DNA of 64,000 nt. It comes from Anisakis pegreffii (lineage: Eukaryota > Nematoda > Chromadorea > Rhabditida > Anisakidae). The stretch covers positions 1-64,000 of the forward strand of contig JAPYMA010000766.1 in assembly GCA_035041965.1 (NCBI GenBank), read 5' to 3'. A program made the translations under genes and the position numbers. This document shows positions 45,133-59,041 of this stretch, one piece after another. Every line of letters starts with the position of its first letter. Position 1 is the first letter of the stretch. The notes under the pieces are model-generated. The model worked only from the letters and a program-made list of their open reading frames with translations. It had not been told where the DNA came from and did not search any database.

Positions 45133-45832
45133 ACTGCCTCACATTCACCGAAGTCTTTTTAGGGATTTCCTCGATTTTCCCGTTTTCATTTATCCCAAAA
45201 GCAATGCCTCGGACAAAGAGGACATTGCGACTATAATGCGTGCAGAGACGGTCCATTTCGTTGCGATTTTCTTTTTCATTACAGAGACCAACTTCTGACC
45301 GTTACAGTTTAATATTCGTTTATTCAATTTGTATGACATTATCGAATTGTAAACTTATAAAAGTCGTTGAGTGTAATTTGTTTTGGTATTTTGTTTGTTT
45401 CAATGTTATGTAAATATTGCGCGTTTCGAAATTGATATTTGATGTTATTCATGTGTATTGTAATGTATTTTTATTTGTGACACATAAATTGCTTTATTAT
45501 TCAATGTGAATTTTAATGAATTCGTCGCAGACATTGTCTTAATACGGCAAGCACTGAAGAATATACATGCAGATCAGTCTCCAAACAACATTCAATGCTC
45601 ATACCATTTGTAATGGCACCGAGCTGCTCAAAATACTTTTTCCATACAAAAGTTAACACGACATCCGATTATCGAGAATGACATGAATTTTTTTGGAATT
45701 CTCACGAAAATACATTTGTGAAAGAATGGTTTTATTGAGTGATTTGTTGACATCATAATGGCATAGCATTATTGAAATGCATATTAGCAGTGAACAATTT
45801 GTATCATTAATCGTTGCAAGCGTTTGGCATTA
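45133..45832. other. Convergent intergenic region between rab-4 and odr-3
   Basis: The two genes end tail-to-tail 700 bp apart. TTTATT at 45731-45736 reads AATAAA on the minus strand, about 100 nt after the odr-3 stop. I see no canonical AATAAA close to the rab-4 stop. No coding sequence. Confidence 0.6.
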
Positions 45833-48800
45833 TTACATCATTCCCGCTTTCTGCAAATTCTTCTGTATGATCGTATCGATTACACTCGTTATAACAAGTT
45901 GAACCTGGAAATATTTATCACTTCAGACATCCTTCTCTAAAATGCACCCGATATGTTCTCAATTCAAACTTTTTGTATCCGGTATGGTGAGAAGTTCACT
46001 TCGTGATGAGAAGAAGAAAGCAGTACCTGATTCGTATCTGTTGCGCACGTTTCATGCATATATATTGTCTTCTTGTCTGGATTCAAATTGAGCTCACTGA
46101 ACTTCAGCTTAATATAGTTTACAGCTTCGTCGTAATTCTGACCTCCTAGAAAAAGAACTATCACAGCTGTCTGTTGCAGTTGCTCATTCACGTATTTATA
46201 GTTCGTATCACCGGAACACAATAACCTATTGAGACCGTCGATCACTCGAATACAGTTGAAGTATATCATCAAGCCGCATGAATTATTGATCGAGAGACTT
46301 TATCAATACAAACAGCCATTATTTGTTTACGTAACAAACATGAAATTGCCTACCTTCATAATCTGGAAATGCAGTGGTAATGTTAACTCTCTGGATTTTC
46401 TCCATGAATAAATCTTTCTTATTCAAGAATAAAATCATCGCGGTTGATAGAAACCACGTACTGTTACATATGGATGAGAACAGTTGCATCGATTCAATCA
46501 TTCGATTCTGAATTAATTGTCCATTGAAACGGCAATAAAATTCCACACAGTAATTGTGATTTTCGAGAACATTGTGATATTTGACCCATTTGGTGTTTAG
46601 GGCCATCTGCAGTCCCCCATAAAAACCGGTGTGATTCTTTACGGCTGAATCACATTCAGCACTCAGATTCACTCATATATTCCTCAGGAAAGGAATATTT
46701 TCATAAGCAAAGAGCGAACCTCATAAGACTAATCCGGGTTTCCGGGGACTACAGTCATACCGAAATATAACATGGCTTATGCGTTTGACACTTACCGTAG
46801 TTTCATCCTCGAATAGCACTTGATCATATTCACTGATCGCTGTGATGAAAATGATTGATTCCACATTGTCAAAACAGTGGATCCATTTACGACGTTCTGA
46901 TCGTTGCCCACCAACGTCAAAAACTCTGAAAATTTTTTACACATTCCTCTCCAACTGTGATCTTTCGCGAGGGTCGCAGAATTTCAGGACATTTTTGCGA
47001 CGATCGCATTTTCCGAGTCCCCAACTTCCCCCGTCCCCGGCGCTTTTTTTTCATCGCAACACACTGATTGGACATTCATGATCATACACACACCTATCGA
47101 CTCTAGATTGTGTCTGAAATCGAAGTGTCAAACCACTTAATGTTACTTCATTTTCACATGCTCAGGACGCATTCTTGATTGATCTCTTCGCTAAAGTGAG
47201 CAATTCATGATTATTCGATTTCAGCTTAGCGATTCATTTAGCGCCGATTGAACTTTTTTGAACGGCGCCGAAAAATGGTGCTGATCGACAATTCAATGAA
47301 CATCGACAGATCATACCTGAAGTCGAGTTCTTTGATTTTGAATTTCACCTCAACAACACCAGTGGTAGCAACTCGACTGTAGAGAATGTCTTGCTCGGTG
47401 GGTCGATAACCGGGTTCATTGATTCGTGCCACAGAATCCAAAAAACTGAAAGAGCCATCTCCCTTCGATCATTAAACAACTGAATTTGTCACCCATTATT
47501 TAAGTGTTCTTCAAAATTGCGCTTCTTCCCCTCCACTGTTCGTTTTGTAATATATTTCGTAACCTCAAAAACATTCAGAGTCTCATGGATCAAAAAGTGA
47601 TTTTTTCTCATATGCTATGAGGAATAATTGGATATATGCGATAGCTGGTGAATATTTCATCTTTGTGATCAATGTTCAGGATCCGAGAGTAATGAGTGCA
47701 CCTAGATTCGATACGAATGAAATTGTTGGGAATTCAGAGATGTCGAATTAATAGTGGGTGCTTAACGCCACTTTACGACTGTCGATATTTTGATGTTTTC
47801 TATTTATCGTATGAAATGATGATTAAGGAATTGTTTCATTGGATCGGTAAACGGATAAACGAATGACTAAGTGAGGAAATAAATTGCTAACAACGAGGAA
47901 ATGACAACATCAGTAATGAGCTGTGGACAATGAATGACATTCGCTACTTTAAATGAATAACACTGTCTAGCGATCAAATAAAACGACCACGAAATGGTCA
48001 ATTCGCGAGGCAGTTTGGTGCATGAAATCAGGCAATATATTGCATTTTTCTGCATCGTTCACCATTTTCCCGATTCATTCGTAAGATTTTTTTCCGGATT
48101 TTCTGGTGTTTCTTATCTAGACAGTAAAACTTACATAAAGATGAAAAGATAACGCATAAATATTTGCTCAAAGCTTACTATTTAGCCGAATCGTTCAATT
48201 GATATTCGCTGCGCATATCGTAAGCCTTTTTAACCGCGCTGTCGTTCCATAACGAGATGACTGCATTTGCAACTTCATCAGTGAATGGCTCTGATTCATC
48301 GCCTACTTCAACCACTCGATACAATAACGCCTTCTCGGCCTGAATCAGTTAGCGATATTAATTCACTGATCACCGACAACTGAACATCTATCTAAGATGC
48401 ACGATTCATATCGTTAGCCCAAGATTTTCCAATGTTACAAGTGCTTGTGTGATACCGTACAAAGAACCCGTATACTGTAACTAGTTCAAAACATAGGTTG
48501 GTAGTTCTTTTTAGAATCTGAAGCGGTCGGATTCAATCCAATGACTTCTGATTGTGTGAGCTAACAAACGTTCGCATGGTGTGAACAGTTATTCAAACAT
48601 CCTTCATAGAATTCATCCAAATCAATTCAACAATTCTGATCTGTTGTTGATCAATATGAGAAGACGATTACGAAAACAGGCAATAAAGCGTTTGTGCAAC
48701 TGTGCAAAGTGCTCGTACTTCCTTTTCAGGATCATCGAGCGGAATATTCAGAACGTTGTCCATAGCTCGTAGGATGGCCACTATTGAGGTGACCGTGTTG

Positions 48801-49616
48801 TTGTAAACGACCGCCTTACGTTCGTTGATTTCATCTTCTGTGAAACCATTACTGTGTAAGATTCTGAAATCAGTATTCGTCATCGAGACTGACAGTCTAA
48901 TTCAACTGTAAATTCTTTCTAATCTTATAAATTCATTTTCCACTTTGGATTTGTCGCTTCAGTAAGTGAATCGGATGGAGTTGATATGATGTCAATAACA
49001 ACTAAAATTTACGATCAACTGTAATTCAATGTTCAAACGGCAATGAAGTGTATTGGATGAATCGTGCGAACGTTTCGAATGTTTCGAAAATCGGATACAT
49101 TTGCAACGTTGGCACGATTTGAATGTACTCGAGAATCTCGAATGTGTTCATGATTAATTACAGCTATTATCATGTATCATATGCAATAAGCACGCATTCA
49201 CTAGGTAATAAGCAATTATCACTATGAATCAGACATAATTAACACTCACTGCATCTGTTTCAATACTGTTGATTTACCACATTCACCAGCACCTGCAAAT
49301 GAGCTTCACTTATACGGAATCACGCTACAACTATATCCATGCAAATGTCAGTATGTCTGCATGAATCAAGAGAATGCTTTCAACATTCTCAGTAAGCATA
49401 TCACTATCTAGAGCGTCCACTTTCCATCTGTTAACCAAAAAATTCAGTGAGATTTTCAACTAGCACATTCAGAATTGTAAAATCCGACTATATCTTACCA
49501 AGAAGAAGTAATTTTACAATTGATGATCCGGCACGTTTGTCTTGATTTAACTGTTTTTCAATCGCCTTATTACGAGCCATTTGCTCTTGAGCCTCTTGGC
49601 TCTGACATGAGCCCAT
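45833..49616 (-). CDS. odr-3: Heterotrimeric G protein alpha subunit, ODR-3 type
   Basis: Exons on the minus strand: 49616-49499, 49292-49250, 48863-48719, 48339-48179, 47445-47317, 46925-46796, 46507-46354, 46145-46027 and 45904-45833. They join in phase to 356 aa. The start is [10 protein letters not shown]: Gly2 for myristoylation, Cys4 for palmitoylation. P-loop [13 protein letters not shown], switch [13 protein letters not shown], switch [15 protein letters not shown], then [21 protein letters not shown] and C-terminus [12 protein letters not shown]. The N-terminus ([20 protein letters not shown]), GAGECGKS and the KAGMM end match C. elegans ODR-3 as I recall it. ODR-3 is the main olfactory and nociceptive G-alpha in amphid cilia, coupling chemoreceptors to cGMP or TRPV signalling. 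There is no Cys four residues from the end, so no pertussis-toxin site. Intron 5 contains a GC-rich repeat patch. Confidence 0.96.
46940..47063. repeat. GC-rich repeat-like patch in odr-3 intron 5
   Basis: It includes TCGCATTTTCCGAG and CCCCCGTCCCCGGCG and ends TTCATCGCAACACAC. It shares these words with the patch at 9854-10020, whose left end is the inverse of this right end. Probably the same repeat family; the left boundary is not clear. Confidence 0.45.
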
Positions 49617-52600
49617 CGCTCTCGATTGACACCTATTTGTTACGGACCAATCAATAACCACTCGATATTGTCGTTTCAGATCGTTTCACAGATCACATAA
49701 CCAATGAATGCAATCATGTATTCGTGTATTTCGCTACAAATCGAACAGTCTCTTATAATGAAATTTCTGCAAATTCCATTCCGGTCTCACATCAATAAAC
49801 AATATACTGGAATAGGTAATGAATCGGCACACTCGTTGTTGCGCGTCTCGAAAAAGCATAATCTGGACTGCGGAGTTAATTTGACCATGAATTCATGCAG
49901 TGCTGAGATTCGGTGAAGTTTTTCGAGTCCTAAGGGTGCGGGAATGAATCAATACAATTCAACAAATTAATGCCATAAAATTTATCTGGTCAATTGGTTT
50001 TGCAACAGCAATTGAATGATTACAGAGCAAATATAATCACTGCCGAGGTGCGATTCCATGTTGATAATAGATTATTTCATTAAGGAAGTAAATCGAAGGG
50101 CAATGAAATAGTGGGAAACTGAGAACTTTATCCGAATTTTTTGTTGTCGATTTGTTCACATTCCGCATTCACACAAACATAAAAGCATATCATTGGATAA
50201 TTATAGGATTGCTTGCCATGTAGACAGCGAACAAAACAAGAGGTATTGAAATTGAACGTGATGATTATTGCTGCATGGGTGAAGAATGTTGGCTGCGAAA
50301 ACGCGAAAAACAAATGAATAAATAATGAAGAGGACATTGTTGTTAGTGGAGCGTTTCCAGAATGAATGTAGCGTAACGTCTCAGGTGAAGTGCAGCAAAT
50401 GACATCACAAAATTTACTGGACATCACCACCAAATGCAACACTTTTCATAAATCCAAACAAACAAAATTCGACGTTTCCGAATCAAAAGCCATTTCATTC
50501 GATTACACCTTCTCATGTAACATCAAGCAGCACCATCACCTTTAGCATTAGTTTCATTATATCTGCACATTGTCAACAAGAGTAGTTAGGAAGGAAATGA
50601 AAAGAGCTCAAATATCAGCAGAATGAGCACGTAAAATGAGGTGTTACAATTGAGAATAAGCGTAATAAAATGAATGATAATCAGCAATGAAACAGCACAT
50701 TCGCTAGACACCAATGGCTACATATCAGAACTCCGGCTTTTACATGCATTAACAAATCAGATCATGCATTCGTCCACACATCCTTCCACAAGTAATCGTG
50801 TAATAACAGGTGATAATAATAATGAAGAATGATATTACTGCTCTTATCATCAGTGTATAATAAAGATAATAATGAACATTCTCATTGCGCCTATAATTCA
50901 CACTTCGCATGAGCGTCACAACTGAACGTAAGTTGCTAAAAGAAATGGCTAACGAAGTAGTCAGTCAACCTAGAAAACCAATGATGATGACGATGAAACA
51001 AAACATGACAAGAGTACCTCATATCCTAGTTCTGCTTCTGTTACTGCAGTGGCTGATTGATACCTTGGTAACGAACCCACTTGTTTCAATGGCTATTATA
51101 CGCACATGAGTTAGGTTAGGTAATCGACAGACTAATCGTAAGTGTCGACTGCTTAAATGAGATTGTTGTCATCATTGTTGCGAAGTATCACTAGTCATAA
51201 ATGTAATGTAATGTAGTATTAAATCTATATCTAATCGCAATCTGTGAGCAACTCGGATTCTGTTTGGTTTTAGTTGATGTGGTTAGATGTGAGCTTTTTC
51301 ACACGCACAACATTATACACATTCAATTTCACACCAACAACTTACCTTCGCAGTGTTCACATCTCCATCCATGAGCGTTGCTCACTTCATTAACTAACTG
51401 CATTACGGATACACGATTCCAAACAATCAAACCTCTACCGCATACCTGCCAATGCTTTGTCTTCACCGCTTTTCAGCACTGAATGTGCGATTTCGTTGCG
51501 ATTCCCACATGATATCATGCGCTTTCGGATTCGGCAGCAAGCGATACTAAGGAAAAGAGCAACAGCATTGTGTTTCTTGCTTCGCGTTACTTACATGCGA
51601 TTCGTCGATTCATTAGGATCGAATTCCAGTTTCTGATCACTCATTACGTCTCTAATTTGATGGTCTTTAGTCGACAACCACCGTTTGCATTTTACCGAAA
51701 TCTCAACAGCGCAAATCGACATGTATCCCCTTAACTATTCATTTGAAAATCCGAAATTCTTCCCCATCATCAACATCGCAAACAGCTTCCTGGATCATAC
51801 ACAATCGAATCTATCAAAAGAGCCATATCTTCAACTGTGCAAGCAATTAACTTTCACTGCAACTCTCCTTGATTCTTGTACAGCGATGAGTGAGCAGTGT
51901 ATTCTCAAGCGTTTTTGGTCACATCAGGTGTGAATAAACGATAATAAATGGAACAAGTGGCATTCCTCAAATTTTCTCAACTGCATAAAAGTGGACTGCA
52001 GATAGTGTAACAACCTCTTGGTAGCAACAGATATTTTCTTCAGTTTTTGAGTTAATGGTGTTAATAAATAATAGTTTTGATACTGAGTTTGTGAGTTGCG
52101 TTCACTGGTCCCTCAATATAGTTAGTGATTAATGAATCGTTGAAAGTGTTGTTATGATTTAGTTTTTGCGGAGGTTATTGTAAAAGATATATATTACAAA
52201 TGAGAGATGATCGTTGCTGAATAGTGTAATGAATCATTATTCACTTGCTGGCACATCAAAAGAATTCGTTAGAATGATGCAATATGTCGTCAGGCTTACG
52301 ATATGTCCACCATGTGACTGTGCGAATTGATGATCCGGTTTGATAAGACGGTGGGAAGGAACGATGACTGTCATCGTGCCAAAAGTGCTCAATGTAATCA
52401 CCAACAACATTCACCCGTGACATAGTCGATATTCGTTACACTATTCCGCAATGTTTTCTCTTCACCTCCTCAGATTCAACTTATAACCTTTCAACGTAAC
52501 TTATTTAACCGTCGCATTCATAACCGATTACATCAATCAAATCAAAAAACGAAATCAAACCGAACAATTCGAACAAAGTTATCAATTAATCGAACTGCTA

Positions 52601-53288
52601 TCAACACTGTTTGATCAAGGTTTGACAGTGCAGACGCGAAAGGAATTTCGAATGCGATCCCGTTCAGCTACATTCAGGATAACACAAAGCAATCAACAAT
52701 AAACAATACAATAAAGTGTTTACTTTGGGTCTGATGGAAACAAAATCTCGAGAATTGGTGCAGAATCTCATATGCCTTATTCCCCAATTTGATATTATCC
52801 ATGATTTGCAGAAAAAATTATTTGAGAGAAGAATTTGATAATTTATTTACTCAATTCAAATTTTCCTTCTTATTGTTTTCCGTATCAGAATAGAAATGCT
52901 TTTGAGTAGATAGCTTATCCGAGAGCATCAGAACTGAATCAGATAATCACTACATCTATTAATATGGCTTTTGTTATGATTACTGTTATCTTTATAATCG
53001 TCGAAACATCAGTGCGGATAGTACGTTGGCAACGGAAACATCATCCCAAAAAAAATTTACTATAATAATTCACATGAAGAATGAAACATCCAAATATAAA
53101 CTAACTTATCACATGCACTATATAAGTTCAGTTCGTTGCATACAAATGAATTAGTAGATATTAATACGGTCAAATAAAGTGAAATACATGATTCATTTTC
53201 AATTAAGCAACTCCCGTCAGCAACTAAGTCAACAATACAATCAACGTTTTCAGATGGTCGCAACTGTGTTACAACTATCTGTTCACCA
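49617..53288. other. Gene-poor stretch between the two minus-strand genes
   Basis: Upstream flank of odr-3 and downstream flank of cathepsin Z. Frames of 60-104 codons on both strands (for example 50128-50442 minus, 51685-51933 plus) have no homology I recognise and no splice partners. AT-rich with short simple repeats. Nothing further could be supported. Confidence 0.45.
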
Positions 53289-56200
53289 TCAATCCAGGTT
53301 ACTGACATCCGGATCAGCGAAGTAACACTCAGATTCAATTCCTAAATTGAAATCGTTACCAGTTCCACCTCGGAAAAGCGACGTTACGATGCGGAACCAT
53401 CCTCTCTCACCCTGAATAAGCACACTCCATTAGTGGTTCATCCAATTTTAACAGCTTCTATGTGAATGCTGCGTGAATTTTCTCATCCTTCAGGCAATCC
53501 CAAGAGCCTGTTTTTCTCAAAAAGAATACATCCATGATGACCTATCATGAAGAGTCAAGAAATTTAAGTCTTCCTCACCCATGGCTCTCCCCAACTGTTT
53601 CGCACGATCCAATATTCAATGTTAGTTTTCCGATCGATGCCCCATCCAGTCACCGATACGATATGATTCATCTGAATCATAAAATGTTAATGGTTGAACC
53701 TTGATCTTTACCTGCTTGCAGACAGTCATAGAAATGAGAAAAATAATCCCAAGAACTATGGCTGAACGAAAACGCAATTATAATCCTGATGATCATACCC
53801 ATCGAAAAATTTCTTCACTCATTCGAATTTATTAACTCACCGCAACTACAAGCTGAGATTATCCAATTAAGCAATTTCTTAGAAGCACACCGTTTCTTCA
53901 GTGATAATGTTTATGAGAATGATTAAACTGAGCAATTCAATTTCCAGTTGATAGACTTCATCATCACTGATCACCGATAGTTTATCAAATTATTTGCAAA
54001 TTATTATTGCGATGCAATTATTCACATCTTCTTATCCATTCTCACGACATAACATTAGCATGAATTCTGATCGATGACATTTATCAAGGACGACTACTTA
54101 CAGGTACTTGTATCTTCTCTGCATAGATACCGCCCGTGTAATTCAGATCAAACTTCGCTGTGCAACCTATTGAGCATGCGATTGGACCACTCGTGTAGAT
54201 TTCGCGCATCATATTCAAGCGACCCGTCAGTTTACCGTAATCCTTCACATAGTATCGAGTGTAGTTTTGGATGGAGAAACAACTGTCCGGCCAACAGGAA
54301 CCGCATCGATGGAAGGGGTCGCACACTGTAATTTCGAGAATCAACACAGAATCGTATTATCTGCACTCGATAATCTATCAAATGACATTGACATCGAATC
54401 TGCTAATCAACATTTGACATTGACATCGAGTCTGCACCATTCATTCGTACAATGCATTGAGCTCAATGAAAGCTGAACTACAGTTTCTAGTGCTGAAAGT
54501 GTATGTGAATAGAATATTTGACATGTTTAGTGGAATACACTGTTTCTTTCGTGTAGCAATCTTCGAAGTTGTGATGCCTATTGTTTCGTTCATATTAAAT
54601 ATAAGTGTGTAGGCTAAAAAAAGCCCTGTGATCAAAAAGACGAAATTCGGTTCCTCTTCTGCTATTTTAAAATGATTAACAAAATACATGCGAATGAAAC
54701 CGAAAAAGCTGAGTGTCCACACATACAAACATGCTATCACTGATTCAACTGCTGATAAATAACTGGTACATCATGAATGTATCCCTAAGAAGCGCAAGTT
54801 ACCTCCATTGGTGGCTCGATAGTTATTGCAGCCCTCATCAACGAGACCATGCGTATTCGCATATTCGAACACGTCACCGACATCACCTCCTTGACAGTTC
54901 CCTTTTCCACCACAATCGATGATTTCCTGATAAACATCCGATTAAAATCAAACCTCAACAAAACAATTGAATCATCATACTTATTTCATTCCTTTTAAAA
55001 TGAACTATTAATAGAAACACTGACTGATGAGTCAATATTTTCCGGTAAAATTCATGTAAACACCAAAGTGAATGTTTTGATTATAAATGATCCATTATTT
55101 GCATCTTTATTATCACTCATCTAGCAATGACTTACCACTCAGAATTCGACAAATCAAGAAAAATCAAAACAATAAGAGATCACCTGAGGTGAAAGGAATG
55201 TCATCGGCCATTTGTTACCACGTGCTATGTTGAAACGATCAGTTAACGCGCCTTCAATTGGTCAATATTTTTGTTATTCTCATAATGCTCTGATCTATGT
55301 TATGGCTCTTATTGCTAAATGTATCCTGTATTGTCCGTTCACATCATCCTTGATTCGTTTGACGAAATCGAAATAATGCAGTCATTGTGAACCAAAACAA
55401 CAGCGACATTAAACTCGAAAGCAGTTTTCAAACACCTCCACTTCAAACTACGCAAAGGCGCCTGTCAAGCAATTGATTTTCGTCGTGAATTTGTACGATA
55501 AATGTTAAGTGCATTCTTTCATCATCTTTTCATCATCACATTACTAATTTGTTGACTGTGAGCATCGTTTGAGATAGCATGGTTAATTGAGTTGTTTATA
55601 GGTGCCTAATGTTATTGCATTATACTGAATTGTAGTTTAGCTTAGTGCAGCTGTTCTTTTCGGTCGATAAGTCGACTTGAATAAATAATAAAGTTTTACA
55701 TTTGAATTCTTTTTTCATAGTTTTACATATGAATTCTTTTCATTCACTGAGGAGGCGAAACAAATTAGAATAAAGAGATTTGCAATAATGAATGAAACCG
55801 GATGATTATGATGCAAACGAATCACGCGATTGACTACGCACTTATATGAAACAGTTGATTGGTTATCTTCTGAATGATGTAAGTGCATTTTGAGGTTATT
55901 TCGTTGAAATAACGATGCGTGTCTCGGAGTAAAGACTGGTGACTACAGTCGAGTTGTAATCTTTCTGACGTTTACAGTAAACTAGGTTCAGTTTATTGGA
56001 AGCACGCGAAGATTGGTGACTACATTCGAGTTGTAATGAGGCAGATATAACGATTATTACATAAATCATTCAAACATCAACAAGTGAACCGATAGAGAAG
56101 AGATTCTACATGGATTGCTATGCCCTTCGCAACGATATTATTATTTTGGTTCAGTTACTGTTGTTTTATCTTTTATTTATCACGTTTATGATTTATTACA

Positions 56201-59041
56201 AATTTTACTGCTATTGTCGCTGAACATTACTATTATTTGTGACGTTGTTGTAAACAGACGTTAATATTATTAATTGTAGCATTACTAGTATTGTTGCTGT
56301 AATATGACATCATGCTCCTATCAATCATTATGTTCAATCAGTCTGAATGTGATCTCCTGCAAGAACTATTTGAATGAAAGTAAGGCATTTACATACCTGT
56401 TCCACCGAACACCCAGCAACTACCGCAATATACGGGAATATGCTGATTTCGGGTTGGACTGCAATAATTGACACCGCTCACGTTGCGCCAATCAAACTCC
56501 TCCGGTAGTTGCGTATCGTCGAAGTCCTCAAGTTCCCATGGTCTCGGATATGTCCTGAAGTGGTCACTCGAGTGCTGTTCTGTCATGAACATCAATCACA
56601 TTACCAATGTGCACTCAGTCCTACGAGGAACTTAATCGAATATGGGTTTGATGGACTGCTGAGTGCCACATTTACCCAATGAATTTATGTGGTGGCATCT
56701 AGGCATGATTGAATCAATGATAGAAATTCTACAAATATTAACATCGAGTGGTTTATAGAGGAAATAAAGCAGTGTGTATGAATCTAAGAACCAAGTAGAC
56801 CGAACTGTACGGTTAGGGTTTGTTCTGAATGAAAAAATATTGCCGTTGTTGGAGTTGTTCTGATATTAAAATGGCACAAGCGTTCAATGAAGTCAATACC
56901 AATAAATTTCAAAAAGCATCTCTTTTCACTGCACACCTGTGTTCATACAATTTTCCACTCTTTACTAAGCACGGCTCTCGCAGATACCTACGATTCGCCC
57001 ATGTTTCTTCATCATTCGACTGACCATCAGCGTCCCACCATTTCTGTTCATCAAGTTTACCCGTGGGAACCGGCTTCCTATTCAACTTCGCTCGCTGAAA
57101 TTGATTACATTCAGTTGGAAGCGCGGTTGGGCGCGAGAGCGAAATTAGGTACGGGGCGCTCAATAGGGTAGGAGATAGGGTCGGGAGTCATGAAAAGCGC
57201 AAAGAAGCCTAAAGATTATAATCCATGTTCACATTTTTCAATGTAAGTTATGCTTGGCCTTGCTGTTAATATTTCGCTTGCATTGTCTGGTTGGATTGCT
57301 TCATTCTCATTGTCAGTGAATTCTATTGGTTCCTCCTTGTTGTGCAAAACAATTTGTTGATTGTCTGAGGTAGTATATCCGGAATATCTTATGAAGAGAA
57401 GGTTATTCGGCGCCAAGACGACGGTGCTAATCCGACGTTGCCAAAATTGTTGTGCCGTAATGTTCCATTTCTAGCAAATGGTGTTGAAATATTGCTGATC
57501 CACTATTAAGAGGTATTTGATCTTCATTTTTCAAGATCGATAAAGATGGTATGATCAAGCACTTACACGTGCTTGATGTAATCTCTTTTTGTTGATCTTA
57601 GCGATTTTCACTGTTAGCCATTTCCGGAATTCTTTATCATTAGCACCTGGAAATTCTTGGAACGATTTCATCCACTGGAATAGATGAACCTTATAAGAGA
57701 AGACAATGTTTGCCTGCTGCTTCTGTATGGACCGAAAAATTAGCAGTCTGCGTGAAATTAATAAGGATGCCGAATACGAATGAGAAAATGTGTTATTGAA
57801 AAATGAATCGTCAGAAGAACGGGCACCTCGATGCTGACGAATGGCGTGATGAGCAGTTGGCAAACGGATTTTTCGCATTGGTACAACGGAGATTAAGTCG
57901 ACGTCTTCGTTTGAGTCATCTGCGTTGATGGCATTCGCTTCGATGATATGTTCCATTTTCTGCTCGACATTCACTTCGCCGACATTCTTCTCAACTACGA
58001 AACTCAACGGCTTTGCTACTGCTGTGATTCTACGAAAGTTCTCATCACGTTTTTTCCACTCTAAGATTCGTTTCAACGATCGATTTCGTATATGCGCCTG
58101 AATTTCTCGTTTTTATTATGATTGTCGAAAGAACTTTATTTTTTGATTTGAAAATTCCACTTTAATCAGTCACAGGACTGTGCAATTTATGAAACCGTAT
58201 TGGAGGGTCAACGTCATCGATCCATTAGTTCTTGCTCGATTTTCAAATGAAAAAAAAAACAACAGAATTATAAGCGCTCTTCAATTTTTTTATTGCCATT
58301 CCAAAAAGCCGAAAAAATGGCCTCGGTCGTAAATGGACATAAATACTGTCGGGACAAGATACGGCACGTCGCCATTAAGCAAACAAACTTTATCACGTTC
58401 AACTCAGCATATGACTTCTTTATCACGTTCAACTCAGCATATGATCTGATTGTTACGTTTCATTCATTTACACTCAACCGATTGATGGAAAATTCATTGT
58501 TCTATTCAACAATGAATCTGATAGATAAATAAATAAAGTGGGACATCACAAAAATTGGCTCCCTTCAAGCAGTTCCTCAATGTGGAATGTTAAATTATGA
58601 ATTTTTGCTAGTCATCTTCGTTGATCGTTTGAACTGAATCAAAACAATAGTGAATTATGCTCCACTCACAACTCGTCAGTTTCATCAGCCATCGAACTGA
58701 TATAATTATCTTACGATTGGACGTCTTAACTCATTCAGAATGCAAAAATAACAAATAATCATCTTGGTTTGGCTCACAATTAGAAACATTGTATTTAGTA
58801 TTCACGATTTAGGTTCCGTTTTCTGGCTGCAGGTTGTGTCATAGGTCGATAACTGCTTGCAACAAGCTCAGTCTTTACACACTTGAATAATGATAATTTT
58901 TGAACTGAACTTGATCTCCCCATTTTTAATAATGTAACAAACACAAGAAAACTTCAACAAAACACTTACTTCGCATTCAAACGGTAAAGTAGCACAAGCG
59001 AATAGAATCAGAAATAAGAAGCACGCACGGTCGTGGCTCAT
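53289..59041 (-). CDS. cpz: Cathepsin Z (papain-family C1 cysteine protease)
   Basis: Proposed exons, minus strand: 59041-58970 (signal peptide), 57094-56937, 56554-56397, 55251-55184, 54926-54803, 54325-54102, 53671-53579 and 53411-53289. Together they give 339 aa in phase, a normal cathepsin Z length. The first exon encodes [20 protein letters not shown]. The prosegment has [19 protein letters not shown], with the propeptide Cys. The mature domain has the cathepsin Z HIP insertion and active-site Cys ([16 protein letters not shown]), [24 protein letters not shown], the catalytic His ([11 protein letters not shown]) and Asn (NSWGEPWGERGW). It acts in lysosomes or is secreted; in nematodes CPZ enzymes function in moulting and cuticle or eggshell remodelling (family knowledge). 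Between exons 1 and 2 lie two other coding exons (57216-58097) with their own stop, listed separately. The assignment of the signal-peptide exon to the protease is inference from phase and product length. Confidence 0.93.
57216..58097 (-). CDS. Two extra coding exons inside the cathepsin Z locus, alternative product
   Basis: Exon 58097-57567 (177 codons) begins [20 protein letters not shown] after an AAATTCAG acceptor and ends before GTAAGT. Exon 57470-57216 (85 codons) begins [13 protein letters not shown] after TTGCTAG and runs to a TAA (...[13 protein letters not shown]). Both start in phase 0, compatible with the signal-peptide exon 58970-59041. The joined product would be 285 aa, basic in its first part and acidic in the last exon ([15 protein letters not shown]), with almost no Cys. 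I do not recognise the family. I find no plausible phase-0 donor near the end of the last exon to reach the protease exon at 57094; the only option is a poor GTTTTG inside it, giving a long pro-region. So this is either an alternative terminal product, a separate gene, or a poorly resolved N-terminal extension. Confidence 0.6.
58388..58444 (+). repeat. 27-bp direct repeat in tandem, period 30
   Basis: CTTTATCACGTTCAACTCAG and the following CATATGA are present at 58388-58414 and again at 58418-58444. A degenerate third unit may follow. Located in the first intron of the cathepsin Z locus. Confidence 0.85.

Noticed and set aside
51108..51125. TTAGGTTAGG, telomere-like
   Set aside because: Only two units and not the nematode TTAGGC repeat.
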